Assembly (NCBI RefSeq): GCF_000374525.1 | Contig: NZ_KB894572.1 | Location: 62,001-126,000, forward strand | Origin: Amorphus coralli DSM 19760 | GTDB lineage: Bacteria; Pseudomonadota; Alphaproteobacteria; Rhizobiales; Amorphaceae | DNA: 64,000 nucleotides | Direction: 5' to 3' | Shown here: positions 35,812 through 44,644 of the stretch, in pieces | Layout of the letters: the number at the start of each line of letters is the position of its first letter | How positions within the stretch are numbered: the stretch's first letter is position 1 | The notes under the pieces: model-generated | Seen by the model: only the letters and a program-made list of their open reading frames with translations | What the model was told of the DNA's origin: nothing | The model's database searches: none | Program-made: the position numbers and the translations under genes

Positions 35812-37053
35812 TCAGCCGGGATAGATCGCGGTGTCCTCGCCGTCCTCGCGCACCCAGGTGGGCAGGCCGATCTTCGCCAGCACCGACAGGAAGGGCTGCG
35901 GCGGCAGCTCCTCGACGTTGGCCATCTTCTTCACGTCCCACTCGCCGCTGGCGATCAGCATGGCGGCGGCCACCGGCGGCACGCCCGCGGTGTAGGAGAT
36001 GCCCTGGCTGCCGACCTCCTGGTAGGCCTCGGCGTGGTCGGCGACGTTGTAGATGAACACCTCGCGCGGCTTGCCGTCCTTGGTGCCCTTGACGACGTCG
36101 CCGATGCAGGTCTTGCCGGTGTAGTCGGGCGCCAGCGACTTGGGATCCGGCAGCACCGCCTTCACCACCTTCAGCGGCACCACGTCCTGGCCGTCGGCCA
36201 GCGTCACCGGCTGCTCCGACAGGAGGCCGAGATTCTTCAGCACGGTGAACACGGTGATGTAGCGCTCGCCGAAGCCCATCCAGAAGCGGATGGTCGGCAC
36301 GCCCATGGTCTGGGACAGCGAGTGCAGCTCGTCGTGGCCGCTCATGTAGGTGGTCTGCTTGCCGACCACCGGCAGGTCCCAGTCGTGGCGGACCTCGAAC
36401 ATCTGGTTGGTCTGCCAGGCGTTGTTCTGCCACGAGTACACGACGCCGGTGAATTCGCGGAAGTTGATCTCCGGGTCGAAGTTGGTAGCGAAGTAGCGGC
36501 CGTGGTTGCCGGCGTTGACGTCGACGATGTCGATCTCGTCGATGGTGTCGAAATAGTCGTCGCGGGCGAGCGCGGCGTAGGCGTTGACGACGCCCGGATC
36601 GAAGCCGGCGCCGAGCACCGCGGTGACGCCGGCCTTCTCGCACTCCTCGCGGCGCTTCCACTCGTAGTTGGCGTACCACGGCGGCGTCTCGCAGATCTTC
36701 AGCGGATCCTCGTGGATGGCGGTATCGATGTAGGCCGCGCCGGTGGCGATGCAGGCCGACATGACCGGCATGTTGATGAAGGCGGTGCCGACATTGATGA
36801 CGATCTGCGCGCCGGTCTTCTCGATGAGCGCGGTGGTCGCCGCCACGTCGCGGGCGTCGAGGGCATGGGCCTCCAGGATGCCCTCCGCCTTCAGCGCCTT
36901 CTTGTCATGCACGGTGGCGATGATTTCCCGGCACTTGTCGACGGTGCGGGAGGCAATGTGAATGTCCCCCAGCACGTCGTTGTTCTGGGCGCACTTGTGC
37001 GCCACCACCTGGGCCACGCCGCCGGCGCCGATGATGAGGACGTTCTTTTTCAT
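35812..37053 (-). CDS. carboxynorspermidine/carboxyspermidine dehydrogenase
   Basis: The 413-residue saccharopine-dehydrogenase-like enzyme reductively joins aspartate semialdehyde and a diamine (putrescine or diaminopropane) to carboxyspermidine or carboxynorspermidine. The N-terminal Rossmann motif VLIIGAGGVAQVVAHKCAQN is present, together with GAAYIDTAIHEDP, LGAGFDPGVVNAYAA and VYSWQNNAWQTNQMFEVRHDW, segments typical of this clade rather than lysine-forming enzymes. It is 36 bp downstream of the decarboxylase gene on the same strand, the usual pairing. A terminator ends the operon. Confidence 0.92.
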   Translation of the reverse strand: MKKNVLIIGAGGVAQVVAHKCAQNNDVLGDIHIASRTVDKCREIIATVHDKKALKAEGILEAHALDARDVAATTALIEKTGAQIVINVGTAFINMPVMSACIATGAAYIDTAIHEDPLKICETPPWYANYEWKRREECEKAGVTAVLGAGFDPGVVNAYAALARDDYFDTIDEIDIVDVNAGNHGRYFATNFDPEINFREFTGVVYSWQNNAWQTNQMFEVRHDWDLPVVGKQTTYMSGHDELHSLSQTMGVPTIRFWMGFGERYITVFTVLKNLGLLSEQPVTLADGQDVVPLKVVKAVLPDPKSLAPDYTGKTCIGDVVKGTKDGKPREVFIYNVADHAEAYQEVGSQGISYTAGVPPVAAAMLIASGEWDVKKMANVEELPPQPFLSVLAKIGLPTWVREDGEDTAIYPG

Positions 37054-37089
37054 TGCGGGGAATTGCTCCGTCGTTGGTCAGCCTAGGCT

Positions 37090-38187
37090 TCAGGAAAGAT
37101 TCGTCTCGAAGTCCGCGTAGTCGAAGGCGCGGACCAGGCGTTCGCTGCCGTCGAGCTCGCGCACCGCGATGGAGGGCATGCGCACGCCGTTGAACCAGTT
37201 CTTCTTGACCATCGTGTAGCCGGCGGCGTCGCGGATGGAGATCCGGTCGCCGATCTTCAGCTTCTCGGGAAAGCGGAACTCGCCGAACACGTCGCCGGCC
37301 AGGCACGACTTGCCGCAGACCATGTAGCTGTGCGGGCCCTCGTTCGGGGCCACCTTGGCGGTCTCGCGGTAGATGAGGAGGTCGAGCATGTGGGCCTCAA
37401 TGGAGGAGTCCACGATGGCCAGGTCCTTCTCGTTGGTCAGCGTGTCGAGAACGGTGACCTCGAGCGTCGTGGTGCCGGTGATTGCGGCCTCGCCGGGCTC
37501 CAGGTAGACCTGCACGCCATAGCGCTCGGCAAAGGCCTTCAGCCGGGCGGCAAACGCCTCCACCGGATAATCCTTGCCGGTGAAGTGGATGCCGCCGCCG
37601 AGGCTGACCCATTCGACCTGCGCCAGCAGCGCGCCGAAGCGCTCCTCGATGTCGCCGAGCATCCGGTCGAACAGGGCGAAGTCGGCGTTCTCGCAGTTGT
37701 TGTGGATCATGAAGCCGCTGATGCGGTCGATGACGGTCGACACGCGCTCCGGGTCCCATTCGCCCAGCCGGCTGAACGGCCGCGCCGGGTCCGCCAGGTC
37801 GAACGAGGACGAGGAGACGCGCGGGTTAAGGCGCAGGCCGCGCACGATGCCGGCGGAGCGGCTCTCGAAGCGCTCCAGCTGGCCGACGGAATTGAAGATG
37901 ATCTTGTCGGCGTGGGAGACGACCTCGTCGATCTCGTCGTCGGCGTAGGCGACGCTGTAGGCGTGGGTCTCGCCCCCGAACTTCTCCCGTCCCAGGCGCA
38001 CCTCGTAGAGGGACGAGGACGTGGTTCCGTCCATGTGCTCGCGCATCAGGTCGAACACGCACCAGGTGGCGAAGCACTTCAGGGCGAGCAGCGTCTTCGC
38101 GCCGGACAGCGTCCGGACACGGTCCATCACCTCCATGTTCTTCAGGAGGGCGGCCTTGTCGATCAGATAGTAGGGCGTGCGGAGCAT
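37090..38187 (-). CDS. nspC: carboxynorspermidine/carboxyspermidine decarboxylase
   Basis: The 365-residue PLP enzyme of the alanine-racemase-fold decarboxylase group finishes (nor)spermidine synthesis. The PLP lysine is in KTLLALKCFATWCVFDLM. SLGGGIHFTGKDYP (phosphate-binding glycines), LEPGEAAITGTTTLEV and MVCGKSCLAGDVFGE (catalytic Cys region) are all visible. The frame is open about 84 codons upstream, but the N-terminus MLRTPYYLIDKAALLKN matches the family. No clear ribosome site was seen. It is the first gene of the two-gene polyamine operon. Confidence 0.93.
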   Translation of the reverse strand: MLRTPYYLIDKAALLKNMEVMDRVRTLSGAKTLLALKCFATWCVFDLMREHMDGTTSSSLYEVRLGREKFGGETHAYSVAYADDEIDEVVSHADKIIFNSVGQLERFESRSAGIVRGLRLNPRVSSSSFDLADPARPFSRLGEWDPERVSTVIDRISGFMIHNNCENADFALFDRMLGDIEERFGALLAQVEWVSLGGGIHFTGKDYPVEAFAARLKAFAERYGVQVYLEPGEAAITGTTTLEVTVLDTLTNEKDLAIVDSSIEAHMLDLLIYRETAKVAPNEGPHSYMVCGKSCLAGDVFGEFRFPEKLKIGDRISIRDAAGYTMVKKNWFNGVRMPSIAVRELDGSERLVRAFDYADFETNLS

Positions 38188-38412
38188 CGAGCGGCGGGTC
38201 CGGTCGGTTCGATTTCGGGCGGCGACACTGTGCGACAAAGGTGTCGTCCGGGTGACGGGCGCTTGCCCGCGGACCTGCGTCTTAAGCAAAAGCGCGCGCG
38301 CCGGACAACCCGCGGCGCCGCATACCGGTGTTTCATGCCTGCGTCCGGCCGCCCGAAGTGCCTGACGAGCCGCGATTTTTCCGGGCCTCGGCCGCCGCGG
38401 GATCAAAGGGAA

Positions 38413-38469
38413 TTGACAACGCCGACAGGGGTGTTTCAATTATCAATATCGAGTTTTGAATAATGAAAC
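38413..38469 (+). promoter_or_regulatory. promoter/operator region of the TRAP-Hyu cassette
   Basis: The roughly 300-bp gap after nspC holds TTGACA at 38413-38418 (candidate -35, no clear -10) and an imperfect palindrome: GTTTCAATTAT (38433-38443) against ATAATGAAAC (38460-38469), differing by one inserted base. This AT-rich symmetric element suits an IclR-type dimer and lies 20 bp before the first gene's start. A second short inverted repeat, CGACAC/GTGTCG (38223-38246), is nearer nspC. Confidence 0.5.
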
Positions 38470-38488
38470 AAAACCGGAGGAGACGACT

Positions 38489-39466
38489 ATGCGGCGATTG
38501 CTCGCGCTTGCGGGGGCGGCCCTGATTCTGGCCGGCCCGGCCTATGCCCAGGACCACACCTTCAAAATGGGCCATGCGGCCTCGTCCAAGCACCTGTTCC
38601 ACACGGGTCTGGAGATCTTCGCGGAGAAGGTCGACGAGAAGACCGATGGCCAAGTGAAGATCGAGGTCTATGGCGATCGCCAGCTCGGCGACGACAAGCA
38701 GCTTCTCGAAGGCCTGCAGATCGGCGTCATCGACGGCGCACTGGTGTCGGCTCCGGTGCTGCCGCTGGTGATTGGCGCCTCGTCGTTCGACGCGCTGCAA
38801 CTGCCTTTCGTGGTGTCCACCTACGAGGAGATGGCCGGCGCGCTGGGGTCGCCCATCGGGCAGGAGCTCCTCGACACGCTCGACGCCAAGCAGATCAAGG
38901 GTCTCGGCTACATCGAGGCCGGCCAGCGCCACTTCCTGGCCAAGGACAAGCAGGTCGGCACCATCGACGATTTCGCCGGCCTGAAGACCCGCATCGTGCC
39001 GATCCCGCTGCACAAGGCCACCTGGGAAGCCGTCGGCGTCAATCCGATCGGCATGGCCTACGGCGAGGTCTACTCGGCGCTGGAGACCGGCACCATTGAC
39101 GCGGTGGAGATCAACCTTTCCTCCATCCAGTCGGAAAGCCTCTTCGAGCCGGCCAAGCACGCCACGCTCACCGGCCACTATTTCTGGCCGGGCGTGATCA
39201 TGCTGTCGGGCGCGGCCTGGAACAAGCTGCCGGACGACCTCAAGGCCGCCGTGGCCGAGGCGGGCCGCGAGGCGACCCAGGAGCAGTATGCCATCGCCGC
39301 CGCCCAGGAGGCCGAAACCGCCGCATTCCTGGAAGAGCAGGGCGTGGAGATCGGCGAGCTGGAGGATCTGTCGGCGATGCAGGCCAAGACCCAGCCGGTC
39401 GTGGACGAGTGGCTGACAAAGGACCCGCTCATCCAGAAGTTCTACGACCAGATCAAGGGGCAGTGA
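38489..39466 (+). CDS. TRAP transporter solute-binding protein (DctP family)
   Basis: The 325-residue protein has a signal peptide (MRRLLALAGAALILAGPAYA, cleavage before QDHT) and DctP landmarks: YGDRQLGDDKQLLEGLQIGVIDGAL, LPFVVSTYEEM, the ligand-carboxylate arginine region GLKTRIVPIPLHKATWEAVGVNPI, and AYGEVYSALETGTIDAVEINL. The start at 38489 has a GGAGGAG site and gives the natural signal peptide; a start 11 codons earlier is also in frame. It is the first gene of a long cassette leading to HyuA/HyuB, aldolase and acyl-CoA ligase, so its ligand is probably their substrate. The ligand is unknown. Confidence 0.92.
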   Translation: MRRLLALAGAALILAGPAYAQDHTFKMGHAASSKHLFHTGLEIFAEKVDEKTDGQVKIEVYGDRQLGDDKQLLEGLQIGVIDGALVSAPVLPLVIGASSFDALQLPFVVSTYEEMAGALGSPIGQELLDTLDAKQIKGLGYIEAGQRHFLAKDKQVGTIDDFAGLKTRIVPIPLHKATWEAVGVNPIGMAYGEVYSALETGTIDAVEINLSSIQSESLFEPAKHATLTGHYFWPGVIMLSGAAWNKLPDDLKAAVAEAGREATQEQYAIAAAQEAETAAFLEEQGVEIGELEDLSAMQAKTQPVVDEWLTKDPLIQKFYDQIKGQ

Positions 39467-39467
39467 G

Positions 39468-39842
39468 ATGGCCGGGCGGACCAACGTCTACAAGTGGGAC
39501 ACGCTCCCGCGTGAGGAAGTGCGCCCGGGCGTGTCCCGGACGGCCTTTCGCGGCGACAACGCCCTCATGGTGATGAACTGGCTTCAGCCGGGGATGGAAG
39601 TCCGCCCGCACTCGCATCCCTTCGAACAGCTCGCCTACATCCTCGCCGGCCGGGTGAAATTCACCATCGGCGAGGACGTGGTCGAGGTCGGTGCGGGCGA
39701 GGTCGTCCGCATTCCCCCCGACGTGATGCACTGCGGGGAGCCGATCGGCGACGAGGTGGCCGTCAATCTCGACGTGTTCGCGCCGGTCCGGGACGACTAC
39801 CGCCACCTGACCGCCTACCAGGAAAACGACTTCGCCGACTGA
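39468..39842 (+). CDS. small cupin protein
   Basis: A 124-residue single-cupin protein with complete metal-binding motifs: RPHSHPFEQLAYILAGRVKFTIG (H-x-H...E pattern) and GEVVRIPPDVMHCGEP (late His). It starts 1 bp after the TRAP binding-protein stop, so it is translationally coupled. Small cupins of this type are often isomerases, epimerases or ligand-binding helpers; the exact role is unknown. Its place inside a TRAP operon hints at processing or sensing of the transported compound. Confidence 0.85.
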   Translation: MAGRTNVYKWDTLPREEVRPGVSRTAFRGDNALMVMNWLQPGMEVRPHSHPFEQLAYILAGRVKFTIGEDVVEVGAGEVVRIPPDVMHCGEPIGDEVAVNLDVFAPVRDDYRHLTAYQENDFAD

Positions 39843-39931
39843 TCCGAAAAGGGTCGCTCAAGGCATCTTTCGCTCCGTCCGGCCAAGCCGGGCGGCCAGG
39901 TCCCGCTCGGCCGAAAACTGGGGTCGCACCG

Positions 39932-40501
39932 ATGGCATTCGCAGGTCTGCGCAGCGTCTACCAGACGGCCATGAAGGCCCTTCTGGTCCTGCTCATCGCC
40001 GTCCTCCTAACGGTGATGGGGCTGCAAATCGTGATGCGCTATTCCTTCAACGCCTCGCTGATCTGGGCGGAAGAGGTCTGCCGCTATCTGCTGATCTGGG
40101 TGTCGCTGATCGCCGGCGTCTTCGCCTATGAGCGCGGCGAACTGGCGGCCATGACGCTGCTGCGCGACAGCCTGCCGAGGCGACCGGCGCTGGCGCTGGC
40201 GATCCTCGCCAACCTCGTGTCGGCTCTCCTGTGCCTGATGCTGGTGCGATACGGGCTGCGCTTCGCCGACATGGTCGGGTCGCAGCCGATCCCCGCCTTC
40301 CGCTTCCTGTTCGAGGACACATTCGGCTGGGGCCCGGGTACCGTGCCCCGGGTCTACTGGGTCTACATGGCGCTGCCCATCGGCATGGGGCTCCTGGCGA
40401 TCCGTCTCCTCGTCGACGTCGCTCACTACGCCGTCCTGTGGGCGCGCGGCGGCAGCATCGACGATCTCAGGCCCCTGGCGCCGGAGGGCCTGTCGGAATG
40501 A
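39932..40501 (+). CDS. TRAP transporter small permease (DctQ family)
   Basis: The 189-residue protein has four membrane helices and the DctQ landmarks MRYSFNASLIWAEEVCRYLLIWVSLIAG and AYERGELAAMTLLRDSLP. It overlaps the large permease start by 4 bp (ATGA). It is part of the second complete tripartite TRAP system of the window, whose binding protein is at 38489. Confidence 0.92.
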   Translation: MAFAGLRSVYQTAMKALLVLLIAVLLTVMGLQIVMRYSFNASLIWAEEVCRYLLIWVSLIAGVFAYERGELAAMTLLRDSLPRRPALALAILANLVSALLCLMLVRYGLRFADMVGSQPIPAFRFLFEDTFGWGPGTVPRVYWVYMALPIGMGLLAIRLLVDVAHYAVLWARGGSIDDLRPLAPEGLSE

Positions 40502-41775
40502 CCCTCTACCTCCTCGCCTTTTTCGCCTTCCTCGTTCTCGGCATCCCGATCGCCTTCTCGCTGGGGCTGGCCTCTCTGGTCTACCTGGTGGCGAACGACC
40601 AGCTGATGCTCTTGATGGCGTTCCCGCAGAAGATGATCGCGGGCATCGACAACTTCGTCCTGCTGACGATTCCGTTCTTCATCCTCGCCGGTAACCTGAT
40701 GAACGCCGCGAACCTCACCCAGCAGATCGTGCGCTTCGCGCAGATCCTGGTGGGCCGGGTGAAGGGCGGGCTCGCCGCCGTCAACGTCATCGCCAGCATG
40801 ATGTTCTCCGGTGTCTCGGGTGCCGCCACGGCGGAGGCCTCGGCGCTGGGCAGCGTGATGATCCCGGCCATGCGCCGCGACGGCTACTCTCCGGCCTACG
40901 CCGCGGCGCTGACAGCGACGGGATCGTTGCTCGGCCCGCTTGTGCCGCCGTCCCTGTCGCTGATCCTTTACGGCGTGCTCACCGGCACCTCCATCGCCGA
41001 CCTGTTCCTGGCCGGCATCGTGCCCGCCTTCCTGCTCTGCGGCCTGCTGGTCACCTACGCGCTGTGGAAGGCGCGGCGCGAGGATCATCCGCTGCCGCCG
41101 ATGATGCCGAAGTCCGAGCGTGCCGGCGCCGTTGTCCGGGCCCTGCCGGCGCTGTTGCTTCCCGTCATCATCGTCGGTGGCATCCGCTCCGGCGTGTTCA
41201 CGCCGACGGAAGCGGCCGCGGTGGCTGCGATCTACGCGCTCTTGGTGGGCACGGTGATCTACCGCTCGCTGAAGCCCCGGCAGATCGTCAACTCCTTCTA
41301 CGAGACGGCGACCATGTCGGCCGGCGTCATGCTGGTGGTGGCGATGGCCTCGATGACGTCGTTCATCCTCGGCATCGAGAACATCCCGCAGTCCATCGCC
41401 GGCGCGCTCGTCGGGCTGACGGATTCGCCGCTGCTGCTGCTCATCCTGCTGAACATCATCCTCCTGATCCTCGGCTTCTTCCTGGAGCCGCTGGCGGCGC
41501 TGATCCTGGCCATGCCGATCCTCAATCAGCTCGGCCCGGTGATCGGCCTCGATCCGGTGCAGTTCGGCGTGATGATCGTTTTCAACCTGATGATCGGCAT
41601 GATCACGCCGCCGGTCGGGCTGTGCCTGTTCATCGTCTCCGCCATCGGGCGGGTGCCGCTGGACCAGGTAAGCCGGGCGGCGCTGCCGCTGATCGGCATC
41701 TGCATCGTGGTGCTGGCACTTGTCGGGCTGGTGCCCGCCCTGTCGCTCACCCTTCCCGCCCTGTTCGGACACTGA
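40498..41775 (+). CDS. TRAP transporter large permease (DctM family)
   Basis: The 425-residue channel subunit has FLVLGIPIAFSLGLASLVYLV near its start, then PFFILAGNLMNAANLTQQIVRFA, GVSGAATAEASALGSVMIPAMRRDGYSPAYAAALTATGSLLGPLVPPS and, near the end, MIGMITPPVGLCLFIVS. These are the classical DctM signatures. The ATG at 40498 overlaps the DctQ stop. An IclR regulator starts 10 bp after its stop, on the same strand, so the operon continues. Confidence 0.93.
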   Translation: MTLYLLAFFAFLVLGIPIAFSLGLASLVYLVANDQLMLLMAFPQKMIAGIDNFVLLTIPFFILAGNLMNAANLTQQIVRFAQILVGRVKGGLAAVNVIASMMFSGVSGAATAEASALGSVMIPAMRRDGYSPAYAAALTATGSLLGPLVPPSLSLILYGVLTGTSIADLFLAGIVPAFLLCGLLVTYALWKARREDHPLPPMMPKSERAGAVVRALPALLLPVIIVGGIRSGVFTPTEAAAVAAIYALLVGTVIYRSLKPRQIVNSFYETATMSAGVMLVVAMASMTSFILGIENIPQSIAGALVGLTDSPLLLLILLNIILLILGFFLEPLAALILAMPILNQLGPVIGLDPVQFGVMIVFNLMIGMITPPVGLCLFIVSAIGRVPLDQVSRAALPLIGICIVVLALVGLVPALSLTLPALFGH

Positions 41776-41785
41776 GGAGGACGGC

Positions 41786-42568
41786 ATGGCAGAGGGCATC
41801 GACAAGACCGCCAACCAGTCCACCCAAGTGGCGTTCCGCATTATCGAGGAGATGGCGGCGGCCGGGGAGGGAATGCGGCTCACCGACATCGCCCGCCAGC
41901 TCGGCATGCCGAAGGCGCGGGTCTACCGGTTCCTGCAGACGCTGGTGGCCATCGGCTACGTGGCGCAGGACCCGGACACGGAACGCTACCGGCTCACCCT
42001 CAAGCTCTACCATCTCGGCCAGGCCATCGCCGACGGCACCGAACTGATCACCGTGGCGCGGCCGGAGATGATCCGCCTGCGCGACGCCACCGGCCAGACG
42101 GTCACGCTGTCGGTGCTGGAAGAACGCGGGATGCGGGTGATCGACATCGTCCGCATGGAATCACCGGTGCAGATCGTCACCAAGCCGGGTGCGCTCCTCG
42201 ATTTCCATGCCTCCGCCCAGGGCAAGCTGGCGCTGGCCTTCGGCCCGGCCCGGCTCTGGTCCGTGGTGCGCGGCGCGGCCCTGCACGCCTACACGGCGAA
42301 GACCATTACCGATCTCGACGCTCTGGAGCGCGAGGTCGCAACGGTCCGCGCGCGGGGATGGGCCGTGGCGCCCTCGGAGGTTCTGCCCGGCGTGAACGCG
42401 GTGTCCGCTCCGATCCTGGACGCCAGCCACACCCTCGTCGGGTCCATCAACATCGCCGGTCCGGTGGAAACCATCCGGCCGGAGCCGGTCGATACGCAGA
42501 TCTCGGCGGTCCTTGGGGCCGGTCGGACCATTTCAGTCAGCCTGGGTTGCACGGAGTATTTTGGATGA
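41786..42568 (+). CDS. IclR family transcriptional regulator
   Basis: The 260-residue protein has an N-terminal winged helix (MRLTDIARQLGMPKARVYRFLQTLVAIGYVAQD) and an IclR effector domain (from about 85 to the end: LLDFHASAQGKLALAF, VNAVSAPILDASHTLVGSINIAGP). IclR proteins usually sense an aromatic or other small acid and repress or activate the adjacent catabolic operon. A GAGGAGG site lies upstream. It overlaps HyuA by 4 bp (ATGA) and lies inside the operon it probably controls, which would give feedback. Confidence 0.92.
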   Translation: MAEGIDKTANQSTQVAFRIIEEMAAAGEGMRLTDIARQLGMPKARVYRFLQTLVAIGYVAQDPDTERYRLTLKLYHLGQAIADGTELITVARPEMIRLRDATGQTVTLSVLEERGMRVIDIVRMESPVQIVTKPGALLDFHASAQGKLALAFGPARLWSVVRGAALHAYTAKTITDLDALEREVATVRARGWAVAPSEVLPGVNAVSAPILDASHTLVGSINIAGPVETIRPEPVDTQISAVLGAGRTISVSLGCTEYFG

Positions 42569-44643
42569 CGCGATTTTCCCTCGCAATTGACATCGGCGGG
42601 ACGTTCACCGACGCCGTGCTGCTCGCCTCCGACGGACGCAGCTTCGTCGACAAGACGCTGACCACCCACGGAAATCTGCTGGAAGGCTTCTTCCGGGGCG
42701 TCGACCTGGTGCTCGGCCGGGCCGGTCTCGGCCCCGCCGACATCGACGACGTGGTGGTGCACGCGACCACGGTGGTCACCAACGCGCTCATCGAGCGCAA
42801 GGGCCCGCCGGTGGCGCTGGTGCTGACGCAGGGCTTTCGCGACATTCTCTACATTCGCGACGAGCACCGCTACGACATGTACGACCCGCAGATCGAGTTC
42901 GCGGAGCCGCTGATCCCGTCGGAGCGGACCTACACGCTGGACGAGCGGACCTACGCGGACGGCACGGTGGAGAAGGGCGTCGACCGGGACGAGGTGAAGG
43001 CGATCATCGCGGCATGCCGCGAGGCGGGTGTGGCCTCGGTCGCCGTGTGCCTGCTCAACGCCTACCGCAACGGCGCCAACGAGGACGCCGTGCGGGCCAT
43101 CTTCGCGGAAGAGGCGCCGGAGATCTTCGTCTCGCTCTCCAGCGAGATTGCGCCGCAGATGCGCGAGTATCTCCGCACCTCCACCGTCGCGATCAACGCC
43201 TACACGGTGCCGATCACCCGGCCCTATCTCACCGCGCTGACGAAAGAACTGGACGCGCGCGGCTTCTCCCAGCAGCCGCTGATCATGCTATCGAACGGCG
43301 GCGTCATCGGCGCTGAACGGGCCGGCCGCTTCCCGGTGCGGATGATCGAATCCGGTCCGGCCGCCGGCGCGCTGGTCGCCTGCTACTTCTCGCGGCTGTT
43401 CGGCATCAAGGACCTGATCTCCTTCGACATGGGCGGCACCACGGCCAAGGCCTGCATGATCCAGGACCACGAGCCGCTGGTGACCGGCACCTTCGAGGTG
43501 GACCGGCGCTACCGGTTCAAGCCGGGCAGCGGCATGCCGATCACCGTGCCCTCCATCGACATGATCGAGATCGGCGCCGGCGGCGGCTCCATCGCCTCCA
43601 TCGACGCGCTCGGGCTCCTGAAGACCGGGCCGGAGAGCGCCGGCTCCATTCCCGGGCCGGTCTGCTACGGGCGCGGCGGCGAGAACCCGTGCGTCACCGA
43701 CGCCGACGTGGTGCTCGGCATCATCGATCCCGACCGGTTCCTGGGCGGCGACATGACGCTGGACGCCGATGGCGCCCGCGCAGCCCTCGGCGCGCTCGGC
43801 AAAAAGCTGGGCCTGTCGGCGGAGAAGGCGGCCTGGGGCGTGTTCGAGGTGGTGTGCGAGCAGATGGCGGCCGCTACCCGCACCCATGCCACCGACCGGG
43901 GCATCGACTATCGCGGCCTGCCGATGCTGGCCTTCGGCGGTGCGGGTCCGGTGCACGCCTGCATGGTGGCGGAACTGGTCGACGGCGACACCATCATCTA
44001 CCCGCCGCTGGCGAGCGTGCTGTCGGCCTTCGGCACGCTGGTGACGCCGGCGCAGATCGACCTGGTGCGCAGCCTGGTCTGTCTGCTTGAGGCGCTGGAC
44101 TGGGACGCGGTGGACGCGACGCTGCAGTCGATGATCGAGGAGAGCGCCGAGGCGCTCAGGGAAGCCGGCATCCGCGAGGAGGACCTGCAGTTCACCTTCG
44201 CCGTCGACATACGCTATCTCGGCCAGCAGTCGGAACTCCGGATCGACCTGCCGGGCGACCCGCGCCAGGCGCGCGACGCCGCCGCCATCCGCGCCCTCTA
44301 CGAGGCGGAGTACGAGGCCCAGTACGGGCTCAAGCTCGACGACATCGCCATCGAGGTGGTGAACTGGCGGGTGACCGGGAGCGGCCGCAAGCCGGAGCGC
44401 GCAACCGCGGCCGCCGCTGCCGACGGGGGCGGTGCCGAGGCGCACTCCCGCACCGTGCACCTGCGCGGCGAGCCGTGCGAAGTGCCGGTCTACCAGCGCA
44501 AGGCGCTGACGATGGCCGACCGGGTCGAGGGCCCGGCGATCATCGAGGAGCGCGAGACCACCATCTTCATTCTGGAGGGCTGGACCCTCGGCCTGCACGA
44601 AACCGGCAGCCTGGTTGCCACCAAAGCAAAGGGAGGCCGCTGA
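42565..44643 (+). CDS. hydantoinase/oxoprolinase subunit A (HyuA family)
   Basis: The 692-residue protein belongs to the ATP-dependent hydantoinase/oxoprolinase alpha-subunit family. The ATP site is visible as FSLAIDIGGTFTDAVLLASDG (N-terminal) and SFDMGGTTAKACMIQDHEP (central), both of the actin-like phosphate-binding type. The C-terminal domain (from VDIRYLGQQSELRIDLPG to EERETTIFILEGWT) completes the fold. Known members hydrolyse 5-oxoproline or N-methylhydantoin, or carboxylate acetone or acetophenone. It is coupled to HyuB and to IclR by overlapping or 1-bp gene junctions. The substrate cannot be read directly. Confidence 0.9.
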   Translation: MTRFSLAIDIGGTFTDAVLLASDGRSFVDKTLTTHGNLLEGFFRGVDLVLGRAGLGPADIDDVVVHATTVVTNALIERKGPPVALVLTQGFRDILYIRDEHRYDMYDPQIEFAEPLIPSERTYTLDERTYADGTVEKGVDRDEVKAIIAACREAGVASVAVCLLNAYRNGANEDAVRAIFAEEAPEIFVSLSSEIAPQMREYLRTSTVAINAYTVPITRPYLTALTKELDARGFSQQPLIMLSNGGVIGAERAGRFPVRMIESGPAAGALVACYFSRLFGIKDLISFDMGGTTAKACMIQDHEPLVTGTFEVDRRYRFKPGSGMPITVPSIDMIEIGAGGGSIASIDALGLLKTGPESAGSIPGPVCYGRGGENPCVTDADVVLGIIDPDRFLGGDMTLDADGARAALGALGKKLGLSAEKAAWGVFEVVCEQMAAATRTHATDRGIDYRGLPMLAFGGAGPVHACMVAELVDGDTIIYPPLASVLSAFGTLVTPAQIDLVRSLVCLLEALDWDAVDATLQSMIEESAEALREAGIREEDLQFTFAVDIRYLGQQSELRIDLPGDPRQARDAAAIRALYEAEYEAQYGLKLDDIAIEVVNWRVTGSGRKPERATAAAAADGGGAEAHSRTVHLRGEPCEVPVYQRKALTMADRVEGPAIIEERETTIFILEGWTLGLHETGSLVATKAKGGR

Positions 44644-44644
44644 T

